Positions 1-11,615 of a stretch of 64,000 nt of DNA are shown here, in pieces (position 1 is the first letter of the stretch; the number at the start of each line of letters is the position of its first letter). The notes beneath the pieces were generated by a model. That model was not told where the DNA came from and ran no database searches. It saw only the letters and a list, made by a program, of their open reading frames with translations. The stretch is from contig NC_087093.1 in the NCBI RefSeq assembly GCF_963855985.1, positions 4,719,501 through 4,783,500 on the forward strand. Reading direction: 5' to 3'. A program made the translations under genes and the position numbers. The stretch comes from Ostrinia nubilalis (Eukaryota; Arthropoda; Insecta; Lepidoptera; Crambidae).

Positions 1-204
1 TTTCTTTTAAGATTGAAAAGTTATGTTTCATTGATTGAACTTCTTCTGTTACAGTGCTGGAGTTAATAGGCTTTTAAATATCGAATGTTTTCTGTTTTAT
101 TTAGTTATTAATTAAAATAAAAAAAATCGTACAATAGGTATTATTATCACTTTATCCTCCTTATTCCTCTATACTAACAATTAATTATATTATTACTATG
201 AATA

Positions 205-589
205 CAGGGTGACTTTGCAATCAGTGTCCAAATTTTTAGGAGCGACTCAGAATTAGTAACTTAATCGATTTACGTAAAGAAAACATAATTGTTTTTTTCT
301 TCATATTTAATTTATTTTTATCAACCGCGCGCGGTTTCAAAATTGGGACACGTCGATAATTTACATCGTTCATAGATAGATACGTACATACAGTTAACTT
401 CAAAGCTTACTAGACATAGTGGTACGCGAAAATAAGCCATTTAAATCTTAAGATATGGGAATTAAATTTTCAATATTATTTTTTGCGAGAACTACCACGA
501 TTCAAAATAACTAAGATGAAGTTGTGTTGTTAAATCATTCCATAGAGCTTATTATAAAAAAAATGGATACTGATTACAAAGTCACCCTG
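205..589. mobile_element. MITE with TA target duplication
   Basis: The ends are inverted repeats: the left end reads CAGGGTGACTTTGCAATCAG and the right end, reversed, reads CAGGGTGACTTTGTAATCAG. Each end is flanked by TA. The 385 bp interior has no useful ORF. A TA duplication and a CAG terminus are usual for Tc1/mariner-type non-autonomous elements; the superfamily is inferred from these alone. Confidence 0.75.
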
Positions 590-704
590 TATAATTTTGA
601 CTGCCCATTTAATGTGGCCGGGACCTATTAGCTCTCACCCTAAAATAGAAACAGTTAATCATATTTTAAAATAAAATTGTTTATAAAGTTTTATTAACAC
701 CTAA

Positions 705-1093
705 GGGCTCGTTCCCACGGCATTTAAAAGTGGACTGTCTTTTGAACGTTATGAGTGTCTGAAATTCTAATTACAAATTCGAAGGGATCGGTTTTTGTGG
801 TGCAATGCAAACGGGATGTTTGTGTAAAAACGTTAATATTTAAACACGTACCAAGACATAGTTCGTGCAACTCACGAAGGTGAGTGAGCTTTACATGTGT
901 GGTGGCTCGCTACTGTTCGTTTTTCAAAAGTTTTGATAGACATTACACTTCGTTATGTGCATGTACACGTACCTACGTAGACTAGTAAAGCTCACTCGCC
1001 TTCTTGAGTTGCAAGAACCATAAATTATACTAAACGGGATTCGGCAAAAAACAGTTCCTGCAAATAACGGGATGCATCCATGGGAACAAGCCC
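705..1093. mobile_element. Harbinger-like MITE with TAA target duplication
   Basis: The left end GGGCTCGTTCCCACGG pairs with GGGCTTGTTCCCATGG read from the right end. TAA directly flanks both ends. The interior contains a second imperfect inverted pair around 860-890 and 985-1015 (GTGAGTGAGCTTTAC against GTAAAGCTCACTCGCC). There is no ORF. The 3 bp TAA duplication points to the PIF/Harbinger class. Confidence 0.7.
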
Positions 1094-1257
1094 TAATATC
1101 TTGTTTTATGAGTATCCACTACAATAGTCCAGCGGACGACGGACATCGAACTACCGATCCTCGAATCGGCAGTTCAAAACTGACACCGTTCGGCTATTGT
1201 AGCTTTTTTCATTTAAGTGGTCTGGAGACGTAGATATCTTCAGTATAGTATTAACTA

Positions 1258-1594
1258 CACACGGTTTTTAGTGGTTATTTTCCCGCAGTAAAATGATTCT
1301 ATCTTAGTAGTACAATAGAATAAGGAAGTTTTTTTTAATTTAAATCAAAAAATAGCCTGTACGGAGCGTGTGCGATTCAGTTTACGCTGTAGGTATTATA
1401 ATATTATGGTATTACTTAGTGCAGGAGCTTCTTTTACTTTAAATATTCGTTTCTTATGCTTTAGAGTTAATGATTCTTTTTGGTTAGTTGTTAGAACATT
1501 TTTTTTTTCAAAAATAACTCGCCCGATTCGATAGTCCTACTAAAGAACGATTTACGTTCTGCCGCGGGAAAACAACCACTAATATTTCACGGTG
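1258..1594. mobile_element. MITE, imperfect TIRs, TA flanks
   Basis: The left end begins CACACGGTTTTTAGTGG and continues with GTTATTTTCCCGC. The reversed right end reads CACCGTGAAATATTAGTGG and then GTTGTTTTCCCGC. Both ends are flanked by TA. The size is 337 bp with no coding capacity. Inverted similarity continues inward with interruptions. Confidence 0.6.
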
Positions 1595-2242
1595 TATAAT
1601 TTTTCATATTTAACTAGGATCTACATTATCAGCTGGGAGATGGATCCAATTCTTTCAGCTGAAGCTAGCCAATAATCATGAGTTTTTTAGGTGTCCTAAG
1701 TAATTAGGCAACTCTGAAACTAATTTATACCAGTTTGTTAGGAAAATTCGGCTTCGCTTCAGGGCCAGTTTCTTAATAATTAGTTAACTCTAACATTTGT
1801 TCTAATTTTGGATCCGTAGTTAACTCAACTACAAAATTTAACAACTATGCTCGTACTAGTTGTTATACTTTGTTTTGTTGAGGCCTAGGATTATTTCTAG
1901 GTCTTTTCACTATTCCGGATATCACGTCTTAGACCACTTTATTATACTAAAATTATACTTAGACATACTTTATCCTATGTCAAGCAGTCGCTTTGCCATC
2001 TTGGCAGTGAGCGTCACATCTTGACAATCTACTTTTTGCGACCCAAATAAGACGTATATACGACCTTAATTATACATCATAAAGTACTTAAATACCTTAG
2101 AATTAATTTATTTTAAGCAAAGCTTATCATTACCTAAATCAAATAGCTTGATCCATAATTAATTGAAAAGTAGCTTCTGGCAGAATAAGTAGTAGCTGAC
2201 TGAATGTGATGTAGAAATTAAAAGATAATATTTACTCGTAGG
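1595..2242. other. No gene seen
   Basis: This is AT-rich unique-looking sequence. Around 1760-1860 there are short inverted pieces (AGTTAACT and similar) that may be an old MITE remnant, but no clean ends were found. Confidence 0.5.
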
Positions 2243-2603
2243 TACAGTCAGCGTCAAATAGTTCGTGACATCCAAAATGGCGAAAACGTTGACAACACAA
2301 CCTTATTACAATGGACATGGCGCACAATTTTTGTTGAAGATGCCAAAAAAAACTACACAAAATTAGAATGAATACTGTATTTTTACTTTTTTGATATCTT
2401 TAAAAATGACTGAAATATTCAAGCTCAAAGTGCGCTCTTCCGCTAGGAGCGATTTTCCGCGCGGATTTAGAAAATGTGACGTAGTAACATGAAAAGCTGC
2501 ATGTAAGATATTATCTGTGTACAATGGTTAGTAGGGGAGCCGAAGCGGGGATTTCGGGACTTACTAAAGAGTGGCAGACTAACATACAAGGAAATACTTT
2601 GTA

Positions 2604-3345
2604 TAGCCTGACCAGGAACATAAAAACCCTGGCATAGAGGCGCTTCAATTGCATTTGATAGTGCAACACTGAGTACAGTCGTACATGTGTTAAATTAATA
2701 GGCTAAATTTATGTATCAGGATTCAGGATTACGGGCTAATTTGATATTTTCATAAATGAACGAAAAATATTATTAAAGGTAACCTGGTTTAAATAAATTA
2801 AATGAAACCATCAATCGAGCTAGTAGGATTTATTTTATTATTCATCAATAAACAAATTCAAAATTTGAATATTCAACTGCAATGTCTGCTCATGAACGCT
2901 TCAAACCCGGTACTTCTTTCCCAATTCCATAAAATTCAAAACTTAAAAAGTGACAAAAAACTTTAAAATAGGTAGTTGAAACAGACTACAGCTAATTTTC
3001 ATAGTGGACTGTACTATACGATAAACATGTCAGTCAATTTGACAACCTTTGTCGGAAACATTATTCAATGAAAATATTGTCCGAACCCTTAGTATTTCTC
3101 TTCGACAAATACATTAACACATCGTGAACCACTTTTCTTTCACGACTATAAAAATATTTTAGCAATTTAATTCACAAAATCAATTGCACACATTTAAAAT
3201 AAAGTTTGTTTACACTTTGACAACAATAGACTGACATGCAAGGTGACATGTCAATGAAGTTTTCAGTTACTGTTGCCATTAAAAGAAATTAGTACCATTA
3301 GTTTTCCGCAACATGGCGAGGGTTTTTATGTTCCTGGTCAGGCTA
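2604..3345. mobile_element. TIR element, TAGCCTGACCAGG family, copy 1 (uninterrupted)
   Basis: The left end is TAGCCTGACCAGGAACATAA. The right end is its inverse, reading on to AAACCCTCGCC in place of AAACCCTGGCA. TA flanks each side. The 742 bp copy has no transposase. It is nearly identical to 30088-32075 apart from a 1.24 kb insertion in the latter. This copy therefore shows the empty target site. Confidence 0.8.
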
Positions 3346-5061
3346 TACCTGGTTGATTACCTCTAAGTATGAATTTTTGATATAAAACATTCTTATGCCT
3401 CTCACCCAAAAAATACCTCAATTAAGCCCAAATTTGAGACCGCAGCCAAACTTTGAGTGACGATGGAAACTAGCCTAGATGGAGGTCACATGAAATTGAA
3501 CTTCTGCTTCTTCATTGATAAAGACTTATCATTTACCATACCTTATCATTTTGTATTCCATTTTCAAGTCACTTTTTTTTTGCTTACTGTTTAAACAAAA
3601 CGTGGGATTTTTTTAAATCTCAGGTCTTTTGAACGCACATCTGAACGATGTCTGGTTTTAATTTCTTTAGTTACTCCGTGACCATGGCGCTTGCAATAGT
3701 GCCGAAATATTGGAAACTCAAAACTAAGGTACATGGTAGCAATCCCGTCAGTAATATAATAGGAAAATGTCTTGAAAAATAAGTAAATCGTATATTACTT
3801 TATGTAACTAATTTTATTATGTATCATACTTATAACTAATTACTTCATTCAGAACTAGAAAACTATTCCAAGGATTCCACTTTTCTTCATTAGATGATCA
3901 AGATAAAGAGTTATTTATTATAAATTGCTCTTCCACCATTTCAATTATTCTATCTTACATCTTACTTGATGAAATCTTTTTCAATTTTATTTACATGGTC
4001 ATAACATTTTCACCATTCCTCTGCACCAATTTGTGAGGTACACCTGAAACCCCCGATAATGCAGCTATTATAAGAATAATATAAAAAAAACCGTCCTTCT
4101 GACGCAGTTAGGTAATAAACTAAATGTATCCAATTTCACTCCAACTTACTGTCAACTCAACGACGCGCTTTAAAATCAAAAATTGACTTTGAATTATGCC
4201 TTATTTTACAATACACATTGAAAACAATATGACTTGCTTGAGCTTTTTCGACTTTTACACAAAAATAACAAATAGGCATGAAGACATTACAAAATTTCTG
4301 CAGCGACTGACAGTTCACTTGATTTACGTTGACCGGTGACAATAAAGCCATAGACATTTGCCATAATATGAAAGACACACTTTTCCAATATTTTTGTTTG
4401 CCATCAGATTCTAGTACACCTATACCTATCATTTAATGAAAAGATAAACTAAATTTTTTCAGCACAACGAAAATCTGCTTTGGCGCGTAGCAATGCAACG
4501 TGACAACTACAGTTCGGACTTCTTTATGCGTCCACTACACATAAAATAAAATTCGAACTATCGCACATTTTTTCTTTTTAATTCTAATTCAATAAAAAAT
4601 GTTTTTGAAACTTTCATTCAAAATTCAAAAGTTATTATCATATGACAGAACTTATGACCAGACTATGTACATTGAATAAAATATTTTTCTTTTTATCATC
4701 AAGCTTAGCAGTCTAATAAGTTACTATGACACTCGAGTTAATCCACATTCAGCACCATAGCCTCCCCTTCTACAAGGCCCTCTACAAATGTCAAAACGTC
4801 ACTTAACCCTTTTAGCACCAGTTCTTTTGTTTTTGAGAAGATGTACCCAAATTTTTATATCAATTTAATTATAGTCCAGTCGTTTGGTACAAATTAACGT
4901 GGTTACCTGGAAAGTGTTCCGTGAGTTTTGAAAATTGGTGATTAAAATAGATTTCGCTATGCTCTCTGTTAGTCTGTTAGTTAAGTGTGATTGCCGCGCT
5001 CGTTGCGAAATTGGAAAAATGCTGCCTTAGAGAAGATTTTTGATAGTTACATTCTTTCCTA
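3346..5061. other. No gene seen; interior of the 2.2-6.8 kb composite
   Basis: AT-rich sequence without a convincing ORF. A short minus-strand open frame near 4157-4432 has no recognisable domain and poor coding character. The block 4865-4970 is the left partner of the inverted similarity described for the composite. Confidence 0.5.
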
Positions 5062-5460
5062 TTTCGTCGTTCCAAATGACGTTCACTGCTGGACAAAGGC
5101 GAGAGGCCTTTGGGTTTTCCATAGGTTTTTCATAATGAACAGTCCTGCGCTGCCCGCATTCAGGTTCTTCCCGCGACCTTTACCAGATCGTCGGTCCACC
5201 TAGTAGGAGGCCTGCCCACGCTACGTCTTCCAGCCCGTGGTCGCCACTCAAGAAATTTTCTGCCCCAATGGCCATCGTCTCTACGAGCTATGTGTCCCGC
5301 CCACTGCCACTTGATTTTAGCAATTCTGCGTGCTATGTCGGTCACTTTGGTTCTTATGCGGATCTCCTCATTTCTGATTCGATCACGCATAGCCCGCTCC
5401 ATTACCCTTTGGGTGACCTTGAGCCTTCTTATGAGGCCCATAGTAAGCGACCACGTTTCA
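5062..5460 (-). mobile_element. RTE-type retrotransposon, 3' end fragment
   Basis: Minus-strand translation gives the conserved C-terminal tail of RTE-type pol: DRIRNEEIR, WQWAGHIARR, GRKFLEWRPR and SVGRPPTRWTDDLVKVAG in order. This is followed by a decayed last segment ending near FVQQ-like codons. The 5' part is missing, as expected for a 5'-truncated insertion, and the last 100 bp carry a frame break. The tail resembles the subfamily that ends in GAAACGAACG rather than the ATG-repeat subfamily. Confidence 0.85.
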
Positions 5461-5487
5461 GAACCTTAAACTTTCCTATTTATTTCA

Positions 5488-5822
5488 CGACTAGCTTTTG
5501 CCTGCGGCTTCACCCGCGTGAAATTTAGTGTCACAGATCGGCATAAATTATAGCCTATATGTTAATCTGGGCTACAAACAATAATATTGTACAGTTTCAA
5601 CAAAATCCGTTGAGTACTTTTTGCGTGAAAGAGTAACAAACCTGAGACACAGGAATCTTCCTAGTTCAAGTATCAACCCACCAACATTCTTACTTTTTGT
5701 TTTTCCTGATTGTTTGTTATCATAATATTATCTGTTATGTTGGTGAGAAATAAACATTACTTTACTTTATTTTAAACTTCCAGACATCCAAACTTTCGCA
5801 TTTATAATAATAGTAGGATACA
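5488..5822 (+). repeat. Dispersed lepidopteran repeat (TAGCTTTTGCCCGCGG family) with internal insertion
   Basis: It starts ACTAGCTTTTGCCTGCGG and ends with the block CCAAACTTTCGCATTTATAA followed by TAGTAGGAT. It aligns with 51142-51345, except that about 140 bp (5641-5780) is inserted between GAGTAACAAAC and the CCAGACATCC block. The inserted piece ends in an AATAAA-containing AT-rich stretch. Confidence 0.7.
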
Positions 5823-6244
5823 ATTATGTAATGTAGAAACAAACAAGACAAAAAAAAATGTATACTTCAGCAACGCGATTTTTTTATACTTCAGCATATT
5901 TAGGACACCCGGAAGCGTGTCCTGCCATGATCAAAGAAAAAAGAACTCGCAATTTAGCAGGTACATTAATTTGACTGTTTCACAACTCTAAATCTATTTA
6001 ACTTACATTACATGAAATTTATCACATTTATCAAAGCTTCTTAGCTTGTCTATGTCCCAAAAATTATAAAATGAAAAAAGTAGTTGTCAAAAACCTTTTT
6101 TAAGGCGAATTTTTTTCAATAAGGCGGGCGCGCGCGCGGCTATAAACGAGGTCACAAAATTCGGAAAGAACATAGCGAAATCTATTTATTCACCAATTTT
6201 CAAAAATTCCGGAAAACTTTCCAAGTAAAATTAACAAATAACTG
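5823..6244. other. No gene seen; GC-alternating patch
   Basis: AT-rich sequence with a short alternating GCGCGCGCGC tract near 6127. The block from about 6165 is the right partner of the inverted similarity with 4865-4970. Confidence 0.4.
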
Positions 6245-6993
6245 GACTATTTACTCGTTATTGAGCACAGAGACACAAACTTGGTTATTTTTCCAGAAAA
6301 TTTATATTTAAGTGCATAAATGTAAAAATGGCTTCATAGTGCACAAAATTGGCAATAAGTGGCATAATAATGGTTACTTTTATAGCGCCTAGTTTGAAAT
6401 GTGATTGAACGATGACAGCTAACAACAGTTGTCAGTTAGGTAAAATTTCATTTTAGTTGGAAAAAGACAAAAAGTGGTAAATGGGTTAACGTGTGGGGGC
6501 TGCAAAATCATGTTGTGACGTCACGCGCGAATATTGGAAATTTTTGAAAATTTTAAAAAGTCCGTAAACTTCTCGAGACTCTATCTTCGGTAATACTGGA
6601 TGGATTGAGGTGAAATAAAAACTAGTGTAATGTGTGTGATCTAAACTTTAAATTAAGTCATAATTTAACTTAATATTACAACTTATGCGTGTTGTCCATT
6701 AGTAGGTATTACAATTGTAACAAAACATGTCGCCAACTTTTTGGCTACTTGGGGTGTCACGAGCTATTTGACGCCGACTGTACATCTGCTCATTACCAAA
6801 TTAGTATTTTTGTAATATAGTATTTTTTTTATAATCAGTTTAATAAAAAAAAAAAAATTCCTTTCTTGAATTCAGTAAAGTTAATTGCCCTTCGCAAAGT
6901 TATACAAAATGGTTTTTTTTCTTAATTGTGCGTAAATTAGATTATGCATTAAGATTAATAGGCTGAGAGCTTATTCTGCGCACATGTAATTAT

Positions 6994-7045
6994 TATTCAT
7001 CATCATCATCATTTCAGCCATAGGACATCCACTAATGAACATAAT
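6994..7045 (-). mobile_element. RTE 3' tip with trinucleotide tail
   Basis: The short (ATC)n run, followed by TTTCAGCCATAGGACATCCA, is the reverse complement of the extreme 3' end of the RTE subfamily seen at 54500-54540. Only about 50 bp remain. Confidence 0.6.
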
Positions 7046-8473
7046 TTAATGTTATTATTGCCCTGAGAAAAATGTAAATCCATAATGTTATTGCGTAGAG
7101 AAGCATTAATTTCTTTGTTAAGATTTGTTAAATGGATTATTTATTATGATGCTAGACACAATAATTTTACTGTTCGAGGCTCACCAGTGAACTGCGTCCA
7201 ACGTGTTAAATTCAAACCGGTTTTAAAATAAATGTATCACACATTAAAATTTACGTCAACAAAATAAAAATTATAATTTATATTTGTTTTTTACCACGAA
7301 TCATTTTGTTATGAACTTAACGTTCACCATAGTTGTTTTACGTGTGATTTTGCAATACGTATACAAGTACACTAATTATATGACGTATAATTTGATGTGC
7401 TAGCGTGACTGTGGTTGAAACAAAATACTATATTACAAAAAATATAATGATGGTGTGGTGTGATGACGTCATGACGCCATGCCATGATAAATTGGATCTA
7501 AATGAGTTTTATTTTTGCTTTTAGAACTTACTTAACTTGATAATGTTTTTTTTTTCAAATAATTGTTAACAATAACTTTACTAAATTCATAATATATTGG
7601 GGTGTAAGTACCTAACGTACCAATGAAATTGAAAATAATTTCCATACAGCAAATAATTCTCACTTCAGCAAAGAAATGTGTTTTTTTATTTTCTTATTTG
7701 TTTTTTTTTTGTTTTTTTGTTTGTTTTTTTTGTTTATTTTTTTGTATTTTTTTAATAGTTTTTCCATGATTTATGGCAAAGCCAATCCTTACTCCTAAGC
7801 TAAACTAATCTTCTACTACAGTTATTCTTGAGGGGAGATCGCCATGACTCTTGAAATATATGTACATATCCTTACTTACGTCTAATAAATTTTTTTTCCT
7901 AACATATTGATTAATTAAATACTTTTTAACTTATGATTTATTTACAGACTACTGGTAATACGTTCTACTTTCTTGTTTTGTTTTAAATAATTATTTAGTA
8001 GTAATTAAGTAGGTACTATTTAAGGTATATGTAATACCTAATATATTCTTATGATTGTAAAGTACCTTCCTCCTTGATTTAAATAATACATGCCAATTTA
8101 TTGCAGACTAGATTATATGGTTTTAAACCCTGATTACTAAACTAGGTTACCTTTTCTTTATTTAGCTTATACGCATGTAACTGCGGATATTCTCTTAATT
8201 AAAATAGAACTTACTTATTCTATATGTTTTCCAATATTTTGGTATATACATCTAACAAAATTCACAGCGTCGGCGTCTTTACTTTTAAGAAAATACACAT
8301 TAAAAATAAATTCGTACACTACACCTAATAAAATTATATTACAATTTTTGTCATATTAATATTAAGATCAAAGCAAGCCCGGACTAAAATGAAATTAATA
8401 AAATATTATTTTAAAATCTTTGTTAATATTGTAATTAAATATCTTCATTTTTTCTTGTCGTGTCGATAACAAA
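7046..8473. other. No gene seen; T-rich low-complexity tract
   Basis: Strongly AT-rich. Positions 7680-7765 are a nearly uninterrupted run of T with scattered G and A. No ORF, TIR pair or RNA gene was recognised. Confidence 0.6.
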
Positions 8474-8720
8474 CCTACACAGTGTCAGCCCAAAACTCTG
8501 CTACAAGAGTGGCGTTGTCAATAGCATTCATTAAATCTTCCTGCGTGCAGTTGTTTGGGCACGGAGGGCACGACATCATGTGCTTCATCGATTGGGGAGC
8601 ACAACCACACTAGTTGAAACCGTCTGAGAACAGATTGGCCTTACTACGGCCGAACTGCGTCCGAAGTCTTTAAAGACTTCCAGGTAAGCCAAGGGAGCAC
8701 ATGTCAAGGTGAAATACTCT
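8474..8720 (-). pseudogene. Non-LTR retrotransposon pol C-terminus, degraded
   Basis: Minus-strand reading gives LRTQFGRSKANL, then CGCAPQSMKHMMSCPPCP and finally an AEFWADTV end with a stop. A Cys-x-Cys with a downstream His and Cys before the end of pol is typical of several insect non-LTR families. At least two in-frame stops interrupt it. The exact clade is not clear. The sequence between this and 9050 may be further decayed parts of the same element. Confidence 0.55.
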
Positions 8721-9057
8721 CAGAGATAGGGACGAAAAGGCAGGGAACATCACCTCTCTCGCCCCATAACCTGCATCTTTCTTTTGACCGACCGTCATCA
8801 AAGATCTACTAGCTACTAGCTTGGCATGGGCTGAGCGGCTCCATACAGAGCTCGCATATTCGCCTGCTGAAAAGGAAAGCGCTAAACCAATGTACCTTCT
8901 ACTTGATGTTTTGACAGTTTTTCTTAAAAGTCAGCGACCTATCCAAAAATACATCCAGATACATAGAAAAATCGGAATGCTCAATGAGCAGAGGCGGGGC
9001 AAGACCTAAATTTGATGTGGGCAAGACAGATTTCGCGAGGCCTTGTTCTGTGGCGAC

Positions 9058-10169
9058 TAGGGCTTGAATACCGGAATTCCGGAATTTCGTAATTCCGGAA
9101 TTCCGGATATGTATTTTCCGATATTTCAATTCCGGAACTGAAGCCAATATCGTATTTCGAAGATATCCCGGACATCAGCCTATACGAGATTAGGATGGCT
9201 CTCATACAACTAAAAAAACAACAAGGCACCGGGTGATGATGGAATAACCTCGGAGCTTCTGATCGCGGCGGGTGGAAAACCGATACTGAAAGTCCTTCAG
9301 AGACTCTGTAACTTCGTCTTCTCCAGGGAATAATGCCAGAGGCATGGAACAGAGGCGTAGTGGTGTTTTTCTTCAAGACAGGGGTAAAAGCCTTATTAAG
9401 GAATTACAGGCCCATCTGGGTTCTGAGTCATGTCTACAAGCTGTTTTTGAGAGTCATCACGAATAGTCTCGCGCGTAGGTTCGATGACTTATAGCCTCTC
9501 GAGGAAGCCGGTTATCGAAAAGGTTAACAGTACCATATACCACATCTATACGCTACGGCAGGTTATACAGAAGACCGAAGAGTCTAACTTGCCATTATGA
9601 CTGGCGTTCTTGGACTATTAGAAGGTCTTTGAGCCTGGCTGAGCACGAGGGCGATTCTATATTACGTTATAATACGTCGAATCCAACTCGGCTGGGGAGC
9701 GTACGAGAAACTACATAACATCTTTTCAACCAAAACACCTCAGTACTCAAAGACGAAAGTCTACAATTAGTGAGTGTTACCAGTAGTGATGACATTATGT
9801 TTTGAAAACGTGGCCTCTCACTATAAATAGGCCTTATAATAAGCTCAAAGTTGCACAGCGTGCTATGAAGAGGGCTAATGCTCGGTGTTTCTTTTCGAGA
9901 TCGAACCAGAAATGTGGAGATTACTACAGTCGCCTGACATAGCGGTCGGATTTGCAAGCTGAAGTGGCAATGGGCAGGGCACATAGTACGTAGAACAGAC
10001 GGCCGATGGGACAAGGTCCTGAAGTGGATGCCACATACGTGTACATGTTTGTCGGGTGGCGCTTTCTTTTTTTAACCAACTCCGGAACTAGTTCCGGAAT
10101 TCCGGAGTTGAGTGCCCAATATCGGAAATCTGTTCCGGAATTGAAAACTATCCGATTTTGCAAGCCCTA
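9058..10169. mobile_element. hAT-like non-autonomous element carrying an RTE pseudogene
   Basis: The ends are TAGGGCTTG and its exact inverse CAAGCCCTA. They are flanked by an identical 8 bp duplication GTGGCGAC at 9050-9057 and 10170-10177. Just inside both ends are several copies of the palindromic motif GGAATTCCGG and variants (9070-9140 and 10080-10145), resembling hAT subterminal repeats. The 1112 bp element has no hAT transposase. Most of the interior is an internally deleted RTE pol pseudogene. Confidence 0.85.
9165..10035 (+). pseudogene. RTE retrotransposon pol, internally deleted pseudogene
   Basis: The reading begins in the reverse transcriptase region (ISLYEIRMALIQLKKQQGTG, then DGITSELL, KPILKVLQRLCNFVFS). 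It continues to a HIYTLRQVIQKTEESN segment and a decayed form of the AFVDYEKAFDS catalytic block near 9600. It then jumps to the pol C-terminus (decayed TWPLT, KLKWQWAGH and VRRTDGRWD-like segments) near 9810-10020. The palm core between these, including the YADD-type motif, is missing. Several frameshifts and stops are present. It lies wholly within the hAT-like element. Confidence 0.8.
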
Positions 10170-10177
10170 GTGGCGAC

Positions 10178-11540
10178 CTGAAGACGGATTTTATGAAATA
10201 ATAAAAAAAAAAGGGTCAAAGGTCTATACATTGACAGTTTCTGATTTCTTGATTCAGTGATTATTTTTAAAGGAATATTGCGCCAAAGAATAATGTTCGT
10301 CACTTAAAACCGTGTTGTTGCTTAATTTTGTGTCTGATTATGGCTGAATTTGTTTGGAAAAAAATTTATTTTTATTTTTAACTACATTGTTTAGCTATCA
10401 AGAATTTATATTTAATAGTCAATGTTCGTATTGTGATATTGTCATCTCCACCTTGTATACATTTTTTCAAAATTTTTGATGCGCGAGGCCCCTTGTACCG
10501 CGAGGCCGTAGGCGGTGGCCCACGTCGCCTACGCTTTACGCCGCCTCTGTCAATGAGCACCTCACGCCATTAGGTGTAGAATTTTCGAGCCGCCTCTCTA
10601 TTGCGCAGGTGGAATGCGCTCAATAAACTACATAATATTGAACAAAGATTTTATGCAATATCAATCAATTCATTTAAAGAATTATCCTCATAAATATTAA
10701 AATATTTACCTTAGCAACTTCGCTCCATCTTTGTAATATTAATAACTACATATTCTAATCTAACTATATTCATAATTGGAAACTTGCAGCAAAAAAATAT
10801 TAAAAACCTATTAATAGTCATTAAATATCTAATGTCCTCGTAGTGTGCGCCCATTTAATTTACTTAAGTCAATGAATTAATATTAAAGCGTTAGCAAAAG
10901 CGACTAAATTAATTTTATTTCATTTCAAACCGACTTTTCATTTTCACCTAAAATATTTTTGTTTGATTTTACCTAAATGTTTGTATACCTAAATATTCTT
11001 ACGTACTCTCTAACTTTTCTAGATATAGTTCGACCATTTCATTTGTATAATATTTATCAAGAATAGAAGTTAGAAGAAGTGCGCCTCCCTAACGGCAAGA
11101 GATTATCAAACTTTTCTACGTCTCAGCGCAACAAACTGAGTTCTACACACAACATCCATATTACACCAATTGTACTGATTTCTACTGATATTATTAAATA
11201 AAATATTACTGTAAGTTTAATGGCCGAACTATAATATACCTTCAAACGATTCCCGCTACGTATTGAACATTCTTTAGCAAAATATTTCCGTCTCCCACGC
11301 ATTCCATTAATGAGGTTGTAACAAGAATTTTGAGATCAGGACCTTAAGTATAGTAAGGTTTAGTTACTGCCTTTTGCTTTTTGATATTTAAAAATTTGGA
11401 CATTTTATGTCAATAAATCGAATATTAAATTTTTTCGTAAAACTCTCTAAAACAATATTAACGCATCCCTTACTGTACTTAGGGGTGTTAATTTATAAAA
11501 TAGACACTAAATGCGTAGTATATTATTAATTATATTATCA
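10178..11540. other. No gene seen; downstream flank of 7B2
   Basis: AT-rich intergenic sequence. It lies downstream of the 7B2 stop codon, so part must be its 3' UTR. A minus-strand AATAAA occurs at 10914-10919, but nothing singles it out as the used poly(A) signal. The GC-richer patch 10480-10620 has no recognisable coding potential. Confidence 0.5.
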
Positions 11541-11615
11541 TTAGTATACAATAACATCAAAACCTTTTTTGGCCGCTATAGGCAGCCGCTCACCCATCAA
11601 GTATGGATTTTCCAC
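11541..11615 (-). CDS. 7B2: 7B2 last exon (residues 217-240), inhibitory C-terminal peptide
   Basis: The acceptor ATTTTCTTTCAG precedes GTGGAAAATCC. The exon gives VENPYLMGERLPIAAKKG and six more residues to a TAA stop. It matches the vertebrate pattern VNPYLQG...VVAKK. The phase 0 junction with the fourth exon is exact. Confidence 0.9.
   Translation of the reverse strand: MENPYLMGERLPIAAKKGFDVIVY

Larger units (their letters stand above)
2245..6780. mobile_element. Probable 4.5 kb TIR element carrying nested insertions
   Basis: The left end reads CAGTCAGCGTCAAATAGTTC and the reversed right end reads CAGTCGGCGTCAAATAGCTC. Both are flanked by TA. Further in, about 4865-4970 is similar in inverted orientation to about 6165-6255 (shared block ATAGATTTCGCTATG with neighbouring matches). 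Inside lie a 742 bp TIR element (2604-3345), an RTE tail (5062-5460) and a dispersed repeat (5488-5822). No transposase ORF was recognised. It could instead be two separate short copies of one family lying in opposite orientations. Confidence 0.5.
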
